Origin: Antiquaquibacter oligotrophicus
Lineage (GTDB): Bacteria > Actinomycetota > Actinomycetes > Actinomycetales > Microbacteriaceae
NCBI RefSeq assembly: GCF_020535405.1
Contig: NZ_CP085036.1
Span: 496,001-560,000, forward strand
DNA: 64,000 nucleotides
Reading direction: 5' to 3'
Shown: piece by piece, positions 1 to 7,870 of the stretch
Numbering within the stretch: position 1 is the stretch's first letter
Layout of the letters: each line of letters begins with the position of its first letter
Position numbers and translations under genes: made by a program
The notes under the pieces: generated by a model
What the model was told of the DNA's origin: nothing
Database searches by the model: none
What the model saw: the letters and a program-made list of their open reading frames with translations, nothing else

Positions 1-464
1 CCGCCGTGATGAGCGAGGAGTCCGGCGACCTGGAGACGATGAAGCAGTTTGGTGCGATCGAGTCGCTCGCGTGCGGCGCAGCAGTGGACAGCGTTCCCGC
101 GGCGGCGAGCGGGTTGGAGCTCACGAGCACGTTCCCGGCAGTGGCATCCGTCGACGACGGTACGGTGCCGGGCCGTGTCGCCGTCACGAACACGTCGACC
201 GAATCCGTGTCCGGGGTGTTGACGACCGCACCGGTCGCGGCCCTTGCTCAGGCGGGCGTGATCGTCGCGGTCGGCTCACCCGAGTACACCGGTACGGATG
301 TGGATCTCGCCGGCGGCGAGTCGATCGACCTCGCAGCATCCCTCGCCCTCACCGGATGCTCGAGCGAACCGCTCGCGCCCGGGAGCTACGACATCGTGGT
401 CGCCGTCGATTTTGCGCCCGCGGGCGTCATCGCGGCGCCGACCGTCGCAATCACCTTGGAGTGA
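1..464 (+). CDS. hypothetical protein, 5'-truncated by the window edge
   Basis: The reading frame is open from the left edge, so this is probably the C-terminal 150 or so residues of a longer protein, although a GTG (6) and an ATG (9) would allow an internal start. The visible part is rich in Ala, Val, Thr and Ser with two cysteines and repeating beta-prone segments, as in secreted or surface beta-sandwich proteins. No catalytic motif is recognisable and I do not assign a function. The frame closes with TGA 100 bp before pspA. Confidence 0.6.
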   Translation, partial: AVMSEESGDLETMKQFGAIESLACGAAVDSVPAAASGLELTSTFPAVASVDDGTVPGRVAVTNTSTESVSGVLTTAPVAALAQAGVIVAVGSPEYTGTDVDLAGGESIDLAASLALTGCSSEPLAPGSYDIVVAVDFAPAGVIAAPTVAITLE

Positions 465-563
465 CCGTCGACAGTGGTGGCGATTTCGCCCCGGCGGTAG
501 GTTTCTAGCACGGTCGCGATTGTCTCGATCCCGTCGGTCGACCCCACACGAAAGGCACGATTC

Positions 564-1304
564 ATGGCCAAGCAGTCCATCCTCGGTCGCATCACCCAGC
601 TCCTCAAGGCAAACATCAATGCGCTCCTCGATCAGGCGGAGGACCCGCAGTTGCTCTTGGACCAGTTGGTGCGTGACTACACGAACTCGATCGCGGAAGC
701 CGAGAGCGCCGTCGCTCAGACCATCGGCAACCTGCGTCTCATGGAGCAGGACCACGCGGAGGATGTCGCAGCCGCCGAGGATTGGGGCCGCAAGGCTCTC
801 GCGGCGAGCGCCAAAGCCGACGAGCTGCGCGCGGCAGGCAACACCACCGACGCGGACAAGTTCGACAACCTCGCCAAGATCGCACTCGGCAAGCAGGTCT
901 CGTCGGAGAACGAGGCGCGCAACGCGGAGCCGACTATCGCGTCGCAGACGGCCGTCGTCGAACAGCTCAAGAAGGGCCTCGACGGCATGCGGTCGAAGCT
1001 CAACGAGCTCACCTCCAAGCGGGACGAGCTCGTCGCTCGCGCCAAAACGGCCGAAGCCCAGAAGCAGGTGCACGAGGCGATCGGATCCATCGACCTACTC
1101 GACCCGACGAGCGAGATCAGCCGCTTCGAAGACAAAATTCGTCGCGAGGAAGCGAAGGTACTCGGCCACCAGGAGCTCGCGGCGTCCCGCCTCGACGCCC
1201 AGTTCGAGTCCCTCGAAGACCTGAGTGCGCAAGCCGAGATCGAGACCAGGCTCGCGCAGCTCAAAGCGGGAGGGAGCCCGAAGGCGGTCACGTCGGGCGA
1301 GTGA
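564..1304 (+). CDS. pspA: PspA/IM30 (phage shock protein A) family membrane-stress protein
   Basis: The 246-residue product is the usual length for PspA/IM30 and is almost entirely heptad-rich coiled coil after an N-terminal amphipathic stretch (MAKQSILGRITQLLKANINA). Proteins of this family bind stressed cytoplasmic membrane and form large oligomers that limit proton leakage. The start ATG follows an AAAGG ribosome-binding site. The next gene begins 3 bp after the stop, so the two are probably co-transcribed. No pspBC-type partners are adjacent; actinobacterial PspA proteins often have other partners. The family assignment is secure; the inducing signal is not visible. Confidence 0.92.
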   Translation: MAKQSILGRITQLLKANINALLDQAEDPQLLLDQLVRDYTNSIAEAESAVAQTIGNLRLMEQDHAEDVAAAEDWGRKALAASAKADELRAAGNTTDADKFDNLAKIALGKQVSSENEARNAEPTIASQTAVVEQLKKGLDGMRSKLNELTSKRDELVARAKTAEAQKQVHEAIGSIDLLDPTSEISRFEDKIRREEAKVLGHQELAASRLDAQFESLEDLSAQAEIETRLAQLKAGGSPKAVTSGE

Positions 1305-1307
1305 GTC

Positions 1308-2135
1308 GTGCCGTCGACCTTTCTCATCGTTCCCCAGTGGCAGGGCTCGGGATCGTCTCGGGCCATGCGGCTCGTCGATGGTGCCGAAACGATCTCCGGC
1401 GACCTGCCGTCGAGCACAACAGCGCGCGTCGAGGTACCGCTCGAGGCAGGTGACGCGCTCGGTTCGAGCGTTCTTCGATTGAGTTCCCTGACCACCGTCG
1501 CCGAGCGTGTTCGTGAACACGTGACTCGGGCGACCGACCCGGTCATCGTCATCGGCGGAGACTGCGGAATCGAAGCCGGGGCCATAGCGCCCGTCATCGC
1601 GCCGGATGTCGCGGTGGTCTGGTTCGACGCCCACCCCGACCTGAACACTCCAGAGTCGAGTCCTTCTGGCGCGTTCGGCGGCATGGTCCTGCGCACGCTC
1701 CTGGGTGACGGCCCCGCGAACCTGGTGCCCGCAGCGCCACTCTCACCCGAGCGCGTCATCCTCGCTGGAGCACGAGCATTCGACGCACACGAGGAGGAAT
1801 ACCTCGACCAGACCGCCATGGCCGTGCTCGGGCCAGAGCAGGTGACCGCCGCGCGACTCCTGGAGGCTGTCGAAGCGACGGGCGCGAGCCGCGTTTACGT
1901 GCACATCGACCTCGACGTTCTGGACCCGGCGGAGTTCGAGAGCCTCACCGCTCCGCAGCCGTTCGGGGTGCCGACGAGAGAGTTGGTGGCGGGCATCCGG
2001 GCACTCACGGAACGGTTCGAGCTCGCGGGGGCCGGTATCACCGCCTTCGCGCCGGCGAACGCTATGGATGCCGCGGACGACATGCCGACCGTGTTGCGTC
2101 TCATCGCTGCCCTGACATCGCGGCGCTCGACCTAG
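1308..2135 (+). CDS. arginase/agmatinase-fold family protein (GGDC variant)
   Basis: This 275-residue protein has the arginase-fold metal-site landmarks: GGDCG near residue 83, WFDAHPDLN near 109 and HIDLDVLDP near 200. In classical arginases and agmatinases the first motif is GGDHS, whose His binds manganese; here a Cys occupies that position while the DAHxD and DxD ligands remain. The substrate cannot be read from sequence: arginine, agmatine, formiminoglutamate or another guanidino compound are all possible. The GTG start is chosen because it lies 3 bp after the pspA stop. An agmatine deiminase-like gene occurs far away at 59.7 kb, with no visible link. Confidence 0.8.
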   Translation: MPSTFLIVPQWQGSGSSRAMRLVDGAETISGDLPSSTTARVEVPLEAGDALGSSVLRLSSLTTVAERVREHVTRATDPVIVIGGDCGIEAGAIAPVIAPDVAVVWFDAHPDLNTPESSPSGAFGGMVLRTLLGDGPANLVPAAPLSPERVILAGARAFDAHEEEYLDQTAMAVLGPEQVTAARLLEAVEATGASRVYVHIDLDVLDPAEFESLTAPQPFGVPTRELVAGIRALTERFELAGAGITAFAPANAMDAADDMPTVLRLIAALTSRRST

Positions 2136-2144
2136 GCTGAGGCC

Positions 2145-3557
2145 ATGTCTGACGAATACGACGTCATCGTGATCGGGGCCGGCGCCGTCGGCGAGAATGT
2201 GGCGGACCGGGCCGTGCAGGGCGGACTGACCGCCGTTCTCATTGAGAGCGAGCTGGTCGGCGGGGAGTGCTCGTACTGGGCGTGTATGCCGTCGAAGGCG
2301 CTCATCCGCAGCGGCTCGGCTCTCCGCGCGGCGCAGCGCCTCGAGGGTGCGCGGGAGGCAGTGACGGGGGCGCTCGATGCGAGCGCCGTGCTCCACCGTC
2401 GATCGCGGATCGTTCACGACTGGGACGATTCGAGCCAGGTCGAGTGGGTTGACGGGGCGGGCATCTCCCTCGTGCGCGGTCACGGCCGGATCGTCGGCGA
2501 GCGCACCGTCGAGGTCACGGATAGTTCGGGAACCACCACGACCCTGCGCGCGCGGCAGGCGGTGGTGGTGAGCACGGGCTCGGATCCGCTGCTTCCCGAT
2601 ATCCCAGGGCTTCTCGACGCCAACCCGTGGACCGCCCGAGACGCGACGAGCGCGAAGGTTGTTCCCCCGAGCCTCGCGATCATCGGCGGTGGCGTTGTCG
2701 CGGTGGAGATGGCGACGGCGTACGCGAGTTTTGGTACCACGGTGACCGTTTTCGCGCGCAGCGGTCTGCTCTCTCACGAAGAGGATTTCGCGGGAGAGAT
2801 GGTGGCGGACGGTCTGCGCGAGCTCGGCGTCGACATCCGTTCGACCTCGCCGAGTCGTGTCGAGCGCACGGATGCCGGAGTCGTTCTGCACTCCGACGGC
2901 GATCCCGTCACCGCGTCTGAGGTGCTCGTGGCCACCGGTCGTGTGCCCCGCACGACGGACATCGGGCTCGAGTCTGTTGGCCTGAAGCCTGGCGAGTGGA
3001 TCGAGGTGGATGACACGCTGCGGGTGCCCGGTATCGATTGGTTGTACGCAACCGGCGACGTCAACCATCGCGCTCTCCTCACCCATCAGGGCAAGTACCA
3101 GGCTCGCGCTGCCGGCGACGTCATCGCGGCGCGCGCGAAGGGTGCCGAGGTGGATGACGCACCGTGGGGTCGCCATGTCGCGACGGCCGATCATCTTGCC
3201 GTTCCCCAGGTGACGTTCTCCGACCCGGAGGTCGCCTCCGTCGGGCTGACCTCCACGCGAGCGGAGAAGGAGGGATTGCGCGTCCGCACCGTCGACTACG
3301 ACCTCTCGTGGGTTGCCGGCGCCACGATTCAGGCCGATCACTACCGAGGCAAGGCCCGCATGGTCGTGGACGAGGATCGCAAGGTCATCGTGGGAGTGAC
3401 GTTCGTAGGACAGGACGTCAGCGAACTCGTCCAGGCGGCGACGATGGCCATCGTCGGCGAAATCCCGCTCGATCGGCTGTGGCACGCCGTTCCCGCCTAC
3501 CCGACCCTGAGCGAGATCTGGTTGCGGTTACTCGAGACCTACGGCCGCGATTCGTGA
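2145..3557 (+). CDS. pyridine nucleotide-disulfide oxidoreductase family flavoprotein
   Basis: The 470-residue product has an N-terminal FAD-binding Rossmann motif (GAGAVG, residues 10-15), a redox-active CSYWAC pair (CxxxxC) near residue 43, a second Rossmann motif (GGGVVAVE) for NAD(P)H near 180, an ATGD FAD motif near 303 and a dimerisation domain. It therefore belongs with lipoamide dehydrogenase, glutathione reductase and mercuric reductase. The C-terminal HPTxSE motif, whose His is the catalytic base in lipoamide dehydrogenase, reads YPTLSE here, so it is unlikely to be the pyruvate dehydrogenase E3. A TAGGCT -10 box lies 6 nt before ATG, suggesting a leaderless mRNA. The next gene overlaps its stop codon. 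Confidence 0.87.
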   Translation: MSDEYDVIVIGAGAVGENVADRAVQGGLTAVLIESELVGGECSYWACMPSKALIRSGSALRAAQRLEGAREAVTGALDASAVLHRRSRIVHDWDDSSQVEWVDGAGISLVRGHGRIVGERTVEVTDSSGTTTTLRARQAVVVSTGSDPLLPDIPGLLDANPWTARDATSAKVVPPSLAIIGGGVVAVEMATAYASFGTTVTVFARSGLLSHEEDFAGEMVADGLRELGVDIRSTSPSRVERTDAGVVLHSDGDPVTASEVLVATGRVPRTTDIGLESVGLKPGEWIEVDDTLRVPGIDWLYATGDVNHRALLTHQGKYQARAAGDVIAARAKGAEVDDAPWGRHVATADHLAVPQVTFSDPEVASVGLTSTRAEKEGLRVRTVDYDLSWVAGATIQADHYRGKARMVVDEDRKVIVGVTFVGQDVSELVQAATMAIVGEIPLDRLWHAVPAYPTLSEIWLRLLETYGRDS

Positions 3558-3952
3558 GGCAGGGGCTTCTCGTCCGGCTATCTCGTGTGCGCTGGCTCCG
3601 CGCAGTGCTGTTGAGTCGTGTTGTGGCATTGCCGGGGTACTGGTTCGCGACCGCCATGGGTTTCGTGTGGGGTGCCCTCCTCAGCGGATTCCGAATCTCG
3701 CGGCGTGGTGGTGTTGTTGTCGCTCGAGGGATGCCCGGCTGGGCGTTCGGGCGAGGTGGCACCACGATCGGCGCCGTCTACCTCACGTCGTCGACCCTGT
3801 CGGATTCTGTGCTCGAGCACGAAGCGGTGCACCGTGCCCAGTGGCGTAGGTATGGTCTCGCCTTCATCCCGCTCTATCTGATGGCGGGACAGGACCCCCT
3901 AAAAAATCGCTTCGAGATCGAGGCTGGACTCGCGAAGGCAGGATACCGATGA
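3554..3952 (+). CDS. small membrane-associated protein with an HEXXH motif
   Basis: The GTG at 3554 overlaps the preceding TGA (GTGA), giving 132 residues. A hydrophobic stretch near residues 13-40 suggests one membrane segment or hairpin. The second half contains LEHEAVHRAQWRRYG, a perfect HEXXH zinc-protease-type motif, and an EIEAG segment about 25 residues later could supply a third Glu ligand as in gluzincin peptidases. I recognise no characterised homologue. It could be a minimal membrane metallopeptidase or a non-catalytic relative. Its ATGA overlap with the following SDR gene places it inside an operon with the flavoprotein and the SDR. Confidence 0.72.
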   Translation: MRQGLLVRLSRVRWLRAVLLSRVVALPGYWFATAMGFVWGALLSGFRISRRGGVVVARGMPGWAFGRGGTTIGAVYLTSSTLSDSVLEHEAVHRAQWRRYGLAFIPLYLMAGQDPLKNRFEIEAGLAKAGYR

Positions 3953-4761
3953 CACGTGTGGCCGTCGTGACGGGTGCCAGCTCGGGTATTGGAGCGGTCG
4001 CCGCGAGACGCCTGTCAGAGAACGGTTTCGAGGTAGCCGTGGTGGGGAGGAACCCTGAACGAACCCTCGCGGTGGCATCCGACATCGGAGCGCGATCGTT
4101 TCTCGCGGACTTCGACGATCTGAGCTCGGTCAGGCGTTTGGCCTCCGAGCTACGCGACGCGTACCCGACGATTGACGTACTAGCCAACAACGCTGGCGGT
4201 CTCATTCACACGAGGGCTACCTCGACCGATGGGATCGAGCGAACGATCCAACTCAATCTGCTGGCGCCGTTCCTCCTCACGAACCTCCTCCTGCCGCAGC
4301 TCACCAAGGCCCGTGTCATCTCGACGGCGAGTATCGCCAATCGCTTCGGCAACCTGCGACTCGACGATCTGCAGTGGAGACGACGCCCGTGGTTCGGCGG
4401 TTGGCGAGCGTACGGCACAAGCAAGATCGCCACGATCGTCTTCGCGCGGGAACTCGCGGAACGCACGGGCATCGAGTCGTACTCTTTCCACCCCGGATAC
4501 GTCGCGACGAGTTTTGCCGCGGAATCGCCGCTCATGCGCGCGGGCAACCGCATCACCCCAGGGCGGATCGCCATCACGGCCGAGGAGGGTGCAGTGCCCC
4601 TCGTCGAACTGGCGACCGCGGCATCCCTCGACGTCCCGAACGGAACCTACTTCGACAGGCTTCGACCGTTCGGGCGAGTCCACCGCTCAGGCAGAAAGCC
4701 GGGAGTCGGCTCTCGGTTGTGGCTCGAGGCGGAAAAGCTGACGGGGCTCAGTTCGAGCTGA
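3949..4761 (+). CDS. short-chain dehydrogenase/reductase (SDR)
   Basis: A classical SDR of 270 residues: cofactor motif TGASSGIG at residues 7-14, NNAGG near 81 and the catalytic YGTSK near 160. It reduces or oxidises a small alcohol or ketone with NAD(P)H; the substrate is unknown. The ATG overlaps the stop of the HEXXH gene (ATGA), so it is the last gene of the 2145-4761 operon. Its 3' end overlaps the convergent SIP-domain gene by 14 bp. Confidence 0.88.
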   Translation: MTRVAVVTGASSGIGAVAARRLSENGFEVAVVGRNPERTLAVASDIGARSFLADFDDLSSVRRLASELRDAYPTIDVLANNAGGLIHTRATSTDGIERTIQLNLLAPFLLTNLLLPQLTKARVISTASIANRFGNLRLDDLQWRRRPWFGGWRAYGTSKIATIVFARELAERTGIESYSFHPGYVATSFAAESPLMRAGNRITPGRIAITAEEGAVPLVELATAASLDVPNGTYFDRLRPFGRVHRSGRKPGVGSRLWLEAEKLTGLSSS

Positions 4762-5092
4762 GGAGTCGCGCCGGCCCCTGCGAGGCGATCCACGCGTAGA
4801 CGGTGCTTTCGGTGAATGCGGAGATGGGAAGCATCTCGCTCAACCACGCGTCGACGGAGCGTGCCAGGTCCTGACCGCGATCGCGGCGAAGCCACGTGAC
4901 CGTGAAACGTCCTGGTGCCTCGAGCACCTCGATCTCGGAGTCCGACGACACCTCGACAAAAACTTGGCCGCGTGCCGTGACAGGCAATTGCGACAAGATG
5001 GCGCGCAATTCGGGGAGCGCGCGCTCGTCACCTGCCAAGAGCAAGCGGTGGGCAGCTGCGGCGTCCCACGAGGCGGGAAGGGGGGAGGTCAT
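4748..5092 (-). CDS. SIP-like (siderophore-interacting protein C-terminal) domain protein
   Basis: This 114-residue protein resembles only the C-terminal half of siderophore-interacting ferric reductases of the ViuB type: LLLAGDERALPELRAIL near residue 17, then VFVEV and a WLRRDRG segment. The N-terminal FAD-binding half is absent, so it is a stand-alone domain and probably cannot reduce ferric siderophores unaided. An iron box lies directly upstream and overlaps a TATACT -10 sequence, which supports a role in iron metabolism. An AGAGGG Shine-Dalgarno precedes the ATG. It overlaps the SDR gene tail to tail. Confidence 0.75.
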   Translation of the reverse strand: MTSPLPASWDAAAAHRLLLAGDERALPELRAILSQLPVTARGQVFVEVSSDSEIEVLEAPGRFTVTWLRRDRGQDLARSVDAWLSEMLPISAFTESTVYAWIASQGPARLLSSN

Positions 5093-5104
5093 ATCCCTCT
5101 CAGT

Positions 5105-5123
5105 ATAGGCATGCCTTACCTAA
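5105..5123 (-). promoter_or_regulatory. DtxR/IdeR-like iron box
   Basis: Read on the minus strand the 19 bases are TTAGGTAAGGCATGCCTAT, which match the DtxR/IdeR consensus TTAGGTTAGGCTAACCTAA at 14 of 19 positions and contain the perfect palindrome AGGCATGCCT. The box overlaps the left part of a TATACT -10 hexamer (5102-5107) that ends 9 nt before the ATG of the SIP-domain gene. A DtxR-family repressor bound with Fe(II) would block that promoter. The regulator itself is not in this window. Confidence 0.7.
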
Positions 5124-5138
5124 GACGTATAGACCCCA

Positions 5139-6542
5139 TCACCACCCGGGAGGGTGACGATAATGCCAGCCGATACGTCGTTCGAGCTGCGCACCGAGTG
5201 CGAGCAGCACGTCCTCGCCACCCGGACGCCCGATGAGTTGAACACCCATGGGAAGTCCGTCGGCCGTGAGGGACACCGGCAGGACGATAGCGGGAAGGCC
5301 CGCCACGTTCACGAAACTCGTCCACGGTGTGTATTCGACCTGCTGGTCGAAGTTGCGCACCGGATCGACAGCGTCATACCAGCCAATCGGTCGCGGCGTG
5401 AGCGCCAGTGCGGGTGTGAGAACCGCATCGAAGGGCGCGAACTGACGGATGATTCGGCGCTCGTATCCCGACAGCCACGCGAGCGCCTCCGCGAGGTCTC
5501 GCGCGCTCAAGGCTCGACCGCGTTCGACGAGCCAGCGGGTCAGCGGCTCCAGCAACTCCAACCGCTCCCCCTCGACGGGGACTCCGGCCGCGGACGCCTG
5601 CCAGATGATCGAGAAGTGCTCCCCGTACGGCTCCGGCTCAAGGGAGAGCGACTCGAGGCCGTGCCCGATGGCCTCGAGGTGTGTCGTGGCGACGGTGAGG
5701 GCATCCGTCGCCTCGGGCGAGACATGAATGTCGCGACTGGTGTCCCACGGGGAACTCGTCATGACGGCGAGCTGGAAGCGCCCCTCCCCGCGAGTAGCCG
5801 CACCCAACCATGGCCCCTCATCCCACGTCGGCGGACCGACCGACCACGGCGACGGCCCGGCGATCGCGTCGAGGATGAGAGCTACGTCGGCGACACGTCG
5901 CCCCAGGGCCCCGTAGGTCACCAGGCCGGCAAGACTCGTAAAGCCCGACCCCGACGGCACACGCCCCCTCGATGGCTTGAGTCCAACGAGTCCGGTCGCG
6001 GCGGCAGGGATACGAATCGACCCCCCGCCGTCGGAGCCTGGGGCGACCGGGAGTAGACCTGCGGCCACCGCGGCCGCCGCTCCCCCACTGCTTCCGCCCG
6101 CTCCGAGGTGCGGGGCCCACGGGGTACGCGTCGGCGCGGACACCATCGATTCGGTGTGGGAAGCGAGACCGAACTCGGGGGTCGCGGTTTTACCGAGGCT
6201 CACCGAGCCCGCGTCATCGAGCACGGTGGTGATCTCGTCGGAGACCTCGGGCACGAAGTCTGCGAACGCTCGAGAGCCAAAGGTGGTCGGCACCCCAGCA
6301 CGATTCCAGAGGTCCTTCTCCGCGAGGGGTAAGCCCCACAGTGCCGCCGCGCGGGGGGTGCGCTCAAGATCTCGCGCGTGGGCGATGGCATGTTCCGCCG
6401 TCACCGTCGTGAACGCTCCCAGGCCTGCGTCCTTCTCGGCGATGCGCGCGAGGTAGTGGCGCGTGAGTTCTTCGGGAGTGATGGTCCCCCGTCGAAGCGC
6501 ATCGAGCTGCTCGATCGCGAAGAGGTCGTGCAGCTCGGACAT
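5139..6542 (-). CDS. amidase signature (AS) family hydrolase
   Basis: The 467-residue protein has the full amidase signature: catalytic Lys in PLAEKDLWN near residue 73, the glycine/serine-rich GGSSGGAAAAV near 148, and SDGGGSIRIPAA near 170 carrying the nucleophilic Ser. Such enzymes hydrolyse amides; GatA of the Glu-tRNA amidotransferase is the best known relative, but no gatB or gatC is adjacent, so this is more likely a free-standing amidase. A TAGGCT box ends 6 nt before the ATG, indicating a leaderless transcript. The gene is transcribed divergently from the GntR operon. Confidence 0.88.
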   Translation of the reverse strand: MSELHDLFAIEQLDALRRGTITPEELTRHYLARIAEKDAGLGAFTTVTAEHAIAHARDLERTPRAAALWGLPLAEKDLWNRAGVPTTFGSRAFADFVPEVSDEITTVLDDAGSVSLGKTATPEFGLASHTESMVSAPTRTPWAPHLGAGGSSGGAAAAVAAGLLPVAPGSDGGGSIRIPAAATGLVGLKPSRGRVPSGSGFTSLAGLVTYGALGRRVADVALILDAIAGPSPWSVGPPTWDEGPWLGAATRGEGRFQLAVMTSSPWDTSRDIHVSPEATDALTVATTHLEAIGHGLESLSLEPEPYGEHFSIIWQASAAGVPVEGERLELLEPLTRWLVERGRALSARDLAEALAWLSGYERRIIRQFAPFDAVLTPALALTPRPIGWYDAVDPVRNFDQQVEYTPWTSFVNVAGLPAIVLPVSLTADGLPMGVQLIGRPGGEDVLLALGAQLERRIGWHYRHPPGW

Positions 6543-6558
6543 TCTTCGAGCCTAGGAC

Positions 6559-6608
6559 TTGACAGCATCCTTTCTACCTGGTTAGTTAGTCAGTGAAGTA
6601 ACTAACCA
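6559..6608 (+). promoter_or_regulatory. promoter and palindromic operator of the GntR/ABC operon
   Basis: A consensus -35 TTGACA (6559-6564) is followed after 17 bp by TTAGTT (6582-6587) as -10. A perfect inverted repeat overlaps the -10: TGGTTAGTTA (6579-6588), a 10-nt spacer, TAACTAACCA (6599-6608). YtrA-type GntR regulators bind inverted repeats in their own promoters, so this is very probably the operator for the gene that starts at 6627. A GAGGAGG ribosome-binding site follows at 6616-6622. Confidence 0.8.
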
Positions 6609-6626
6609 CATAACCGAGGAGGCGCG

Positions 6627-6983
6627 ATGGACGACGGGAAACCGATCTTCACCCAGATCGCCGAGCAGCTCGAAAACGACATCATCGCTGGCACCTTCCC
6701 AGAAGAGACCCAGGTGCCATCGATCAACGAGTTCGCCGGGTTCTACCGCATCAACCCGGCCACAGCCCTGAAGGGGGTGAACGTCTTGGTAGACGCCGGC
6801 GTCCTCTACAAGAAGCGCGGAATCGGGATGTTCGTGGCCGAGGGTTCACGTTCGCGGCTCATCGCCGAGCGGCGAGCCCAGTTCTCGACCGACTACGTGC
6901 GGCCACTCGCTGTCGAAGCCCAGAAGCTCGGCATCTCCGTGGACGAACTGACCGACATGATTCGAAAGGAAACAGCACAATGA
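6627..6983 (+). CDS. GntR-family transcriptional regulator, YtrA subfamily
   Basis: At 118 residues this is the short YtrA type: an N-terminal winged helix (IFTQIAEQLENDIIAG, then VPSINEFAGFYRINPATALKGVNVLVDAGVLYKKRG) and a brief C-terminal helix pair for dimerisation instead of a large ligand domain. These repressors usually control a co-transcribed ABC transporter and respond to cell-envelope or antibiotic stress. Here the ABC ATPase starts within the stop codon (ATGA), and a palindromic operator covers the promoter, so autoregulation is likely. The inducer is unknown. Confidence 0.9.
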   Translation: MDDGKPIFTQIAEQLENDIIAGTFPEETQVPSINEFAGFYRINPATALKGVNVLVDAGVLYKKRGIGMFVAEGSRSRLIAERRAQFSTDYVRPLAVEAQKLGISVDELTDMIRKETAQ

Positions 6984-7870
6984 CCGACCACGTGATCGAG
7001 GCCAACGGTCTCACGAGGAGGTTCGGGTCGCTCACCGCAGTTGACGGCGCCACCTTCACCATGGATGCCGGCAAGATCTACGGTCTTCTCGGCCGCAACG
7101 GCGCCGGCAAAACAACCCTCATGCAGCTCATGACGGGGCAGGACTTTGCGACCGATGGCACGGTTCGGGTGTTCGGTCAGTCGCCCGTCGAGAACGCGAG
7201 TGTTCTCCAGCGCACGTCGTTTATCAAAGAAAGCCAGCGCTACCCGGACGACTTCCGCGTCAAGCATGTCTTCCGAAGCGCACCGTGGTTCTTCGCGAAC
7301 TGGGACGCCGAGTACGCCGAGCGGCTCATCGACGATTTCCGACTGCCCACCACCCAGCGTGTGAAGAAGCTCTCTCGGGGCCAGCTCTCCTCGATCGGTG
7401 TCATCGTCGGACTCGCGTCGCGCGCTCCCCTCACGTTCTTCGACGAGCCGTACCTCGGCCTCGATGCTGTCGCGCGGCAGATCTTCTACGACCGTCTGCT
7501 CGAGGACTATGCCGAGCATCCGCGCACGATCGTGCTCTCCACACACCTCATCGACGAGGTGGCCGATCTTCTCGAGCACGTGCTCGTCATCGACCAGGGG
7601 CGCATCATCATCGACCAGGCGGCGGAGGACCTGCGCGGCACCGCCACAGCCGTCGTCGGCACGTCGACCGCAGTCAACGCGTTCGTCGAGGGACGCGAGA
7701 TTCTGCAACGCGACGGGATCGGCGGACTTGCCTCCGTAACCGTGGCCGGCCTCAGTGAAGCCGATCGCGCAGCCGCAACGGCGGCAGGTCTCGAACTGAC
7801 CGCCGTGTCGCTGCAGCAACTCATCGTCAGAAGGACCACCACCGTGAATGAACTGGAGCAGAGCGCATGA
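6980..7870 (+). CDS. ABC transporter ATP-binding protein (YtrB/CcmA type)
   Basis: The 296-residue protein has Walker A GRNGAGKTT near residue 37, an ABC signature LSRGQLSS near 131 (consensus LSGGQ with Arg at the third position), Walker B LTFFDEP near 152 and an H-loop STHLID near 181. The C-terminal 80 residues form the extra domain typical of drug or bacitracin-type exporters. It pairs with the membrane protein encoded next (ATGA overlap). The operon resembles ytrAB-like envelope-stress transporters; the substrate is not predictable. Confidence 0.88.
   Translation: MTDHVIEANGLTRRFGSLTAVDGATFTMDAGKIYGLLGRNGAGKTTLMQLMTGQDFATDGTVRVFGQSPVENASVLQRTSFIKESQRYPDDFRVKHVFRSAPWFFANWDAEYAERLIDDFRLPTTQRVKKLSRGQLSSIGVIVGLASRAPLTFFDEPYLGLDAVARQIFYDRLLEDYAEHPRTIVLSTHLIDEVADLLEHVLVIDQGRIIIDQAAEDLRGTATAVVGTSTAVNAFVEGREILQRDGIGGLASVTVAGLSEADRAAATAAGLELTAVSLQQLIVRRTTTVNELEQSA

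Noticed and set aside
276..1224. Long frames in other phases over pspA (276-1073 minus, 298-1224 plus)
   Set aside because: Ser/Arg-rich or Asp/Arg-rich shadow frames of pspA and the upstream gene, without start signals.
1743..3485. 580-codon minus-strand frame opposite the flavoprotein gene
   Set aside because: Shadow of the 2145-3557 gene; Arg/Asp/His-rich with no recognisable domain.
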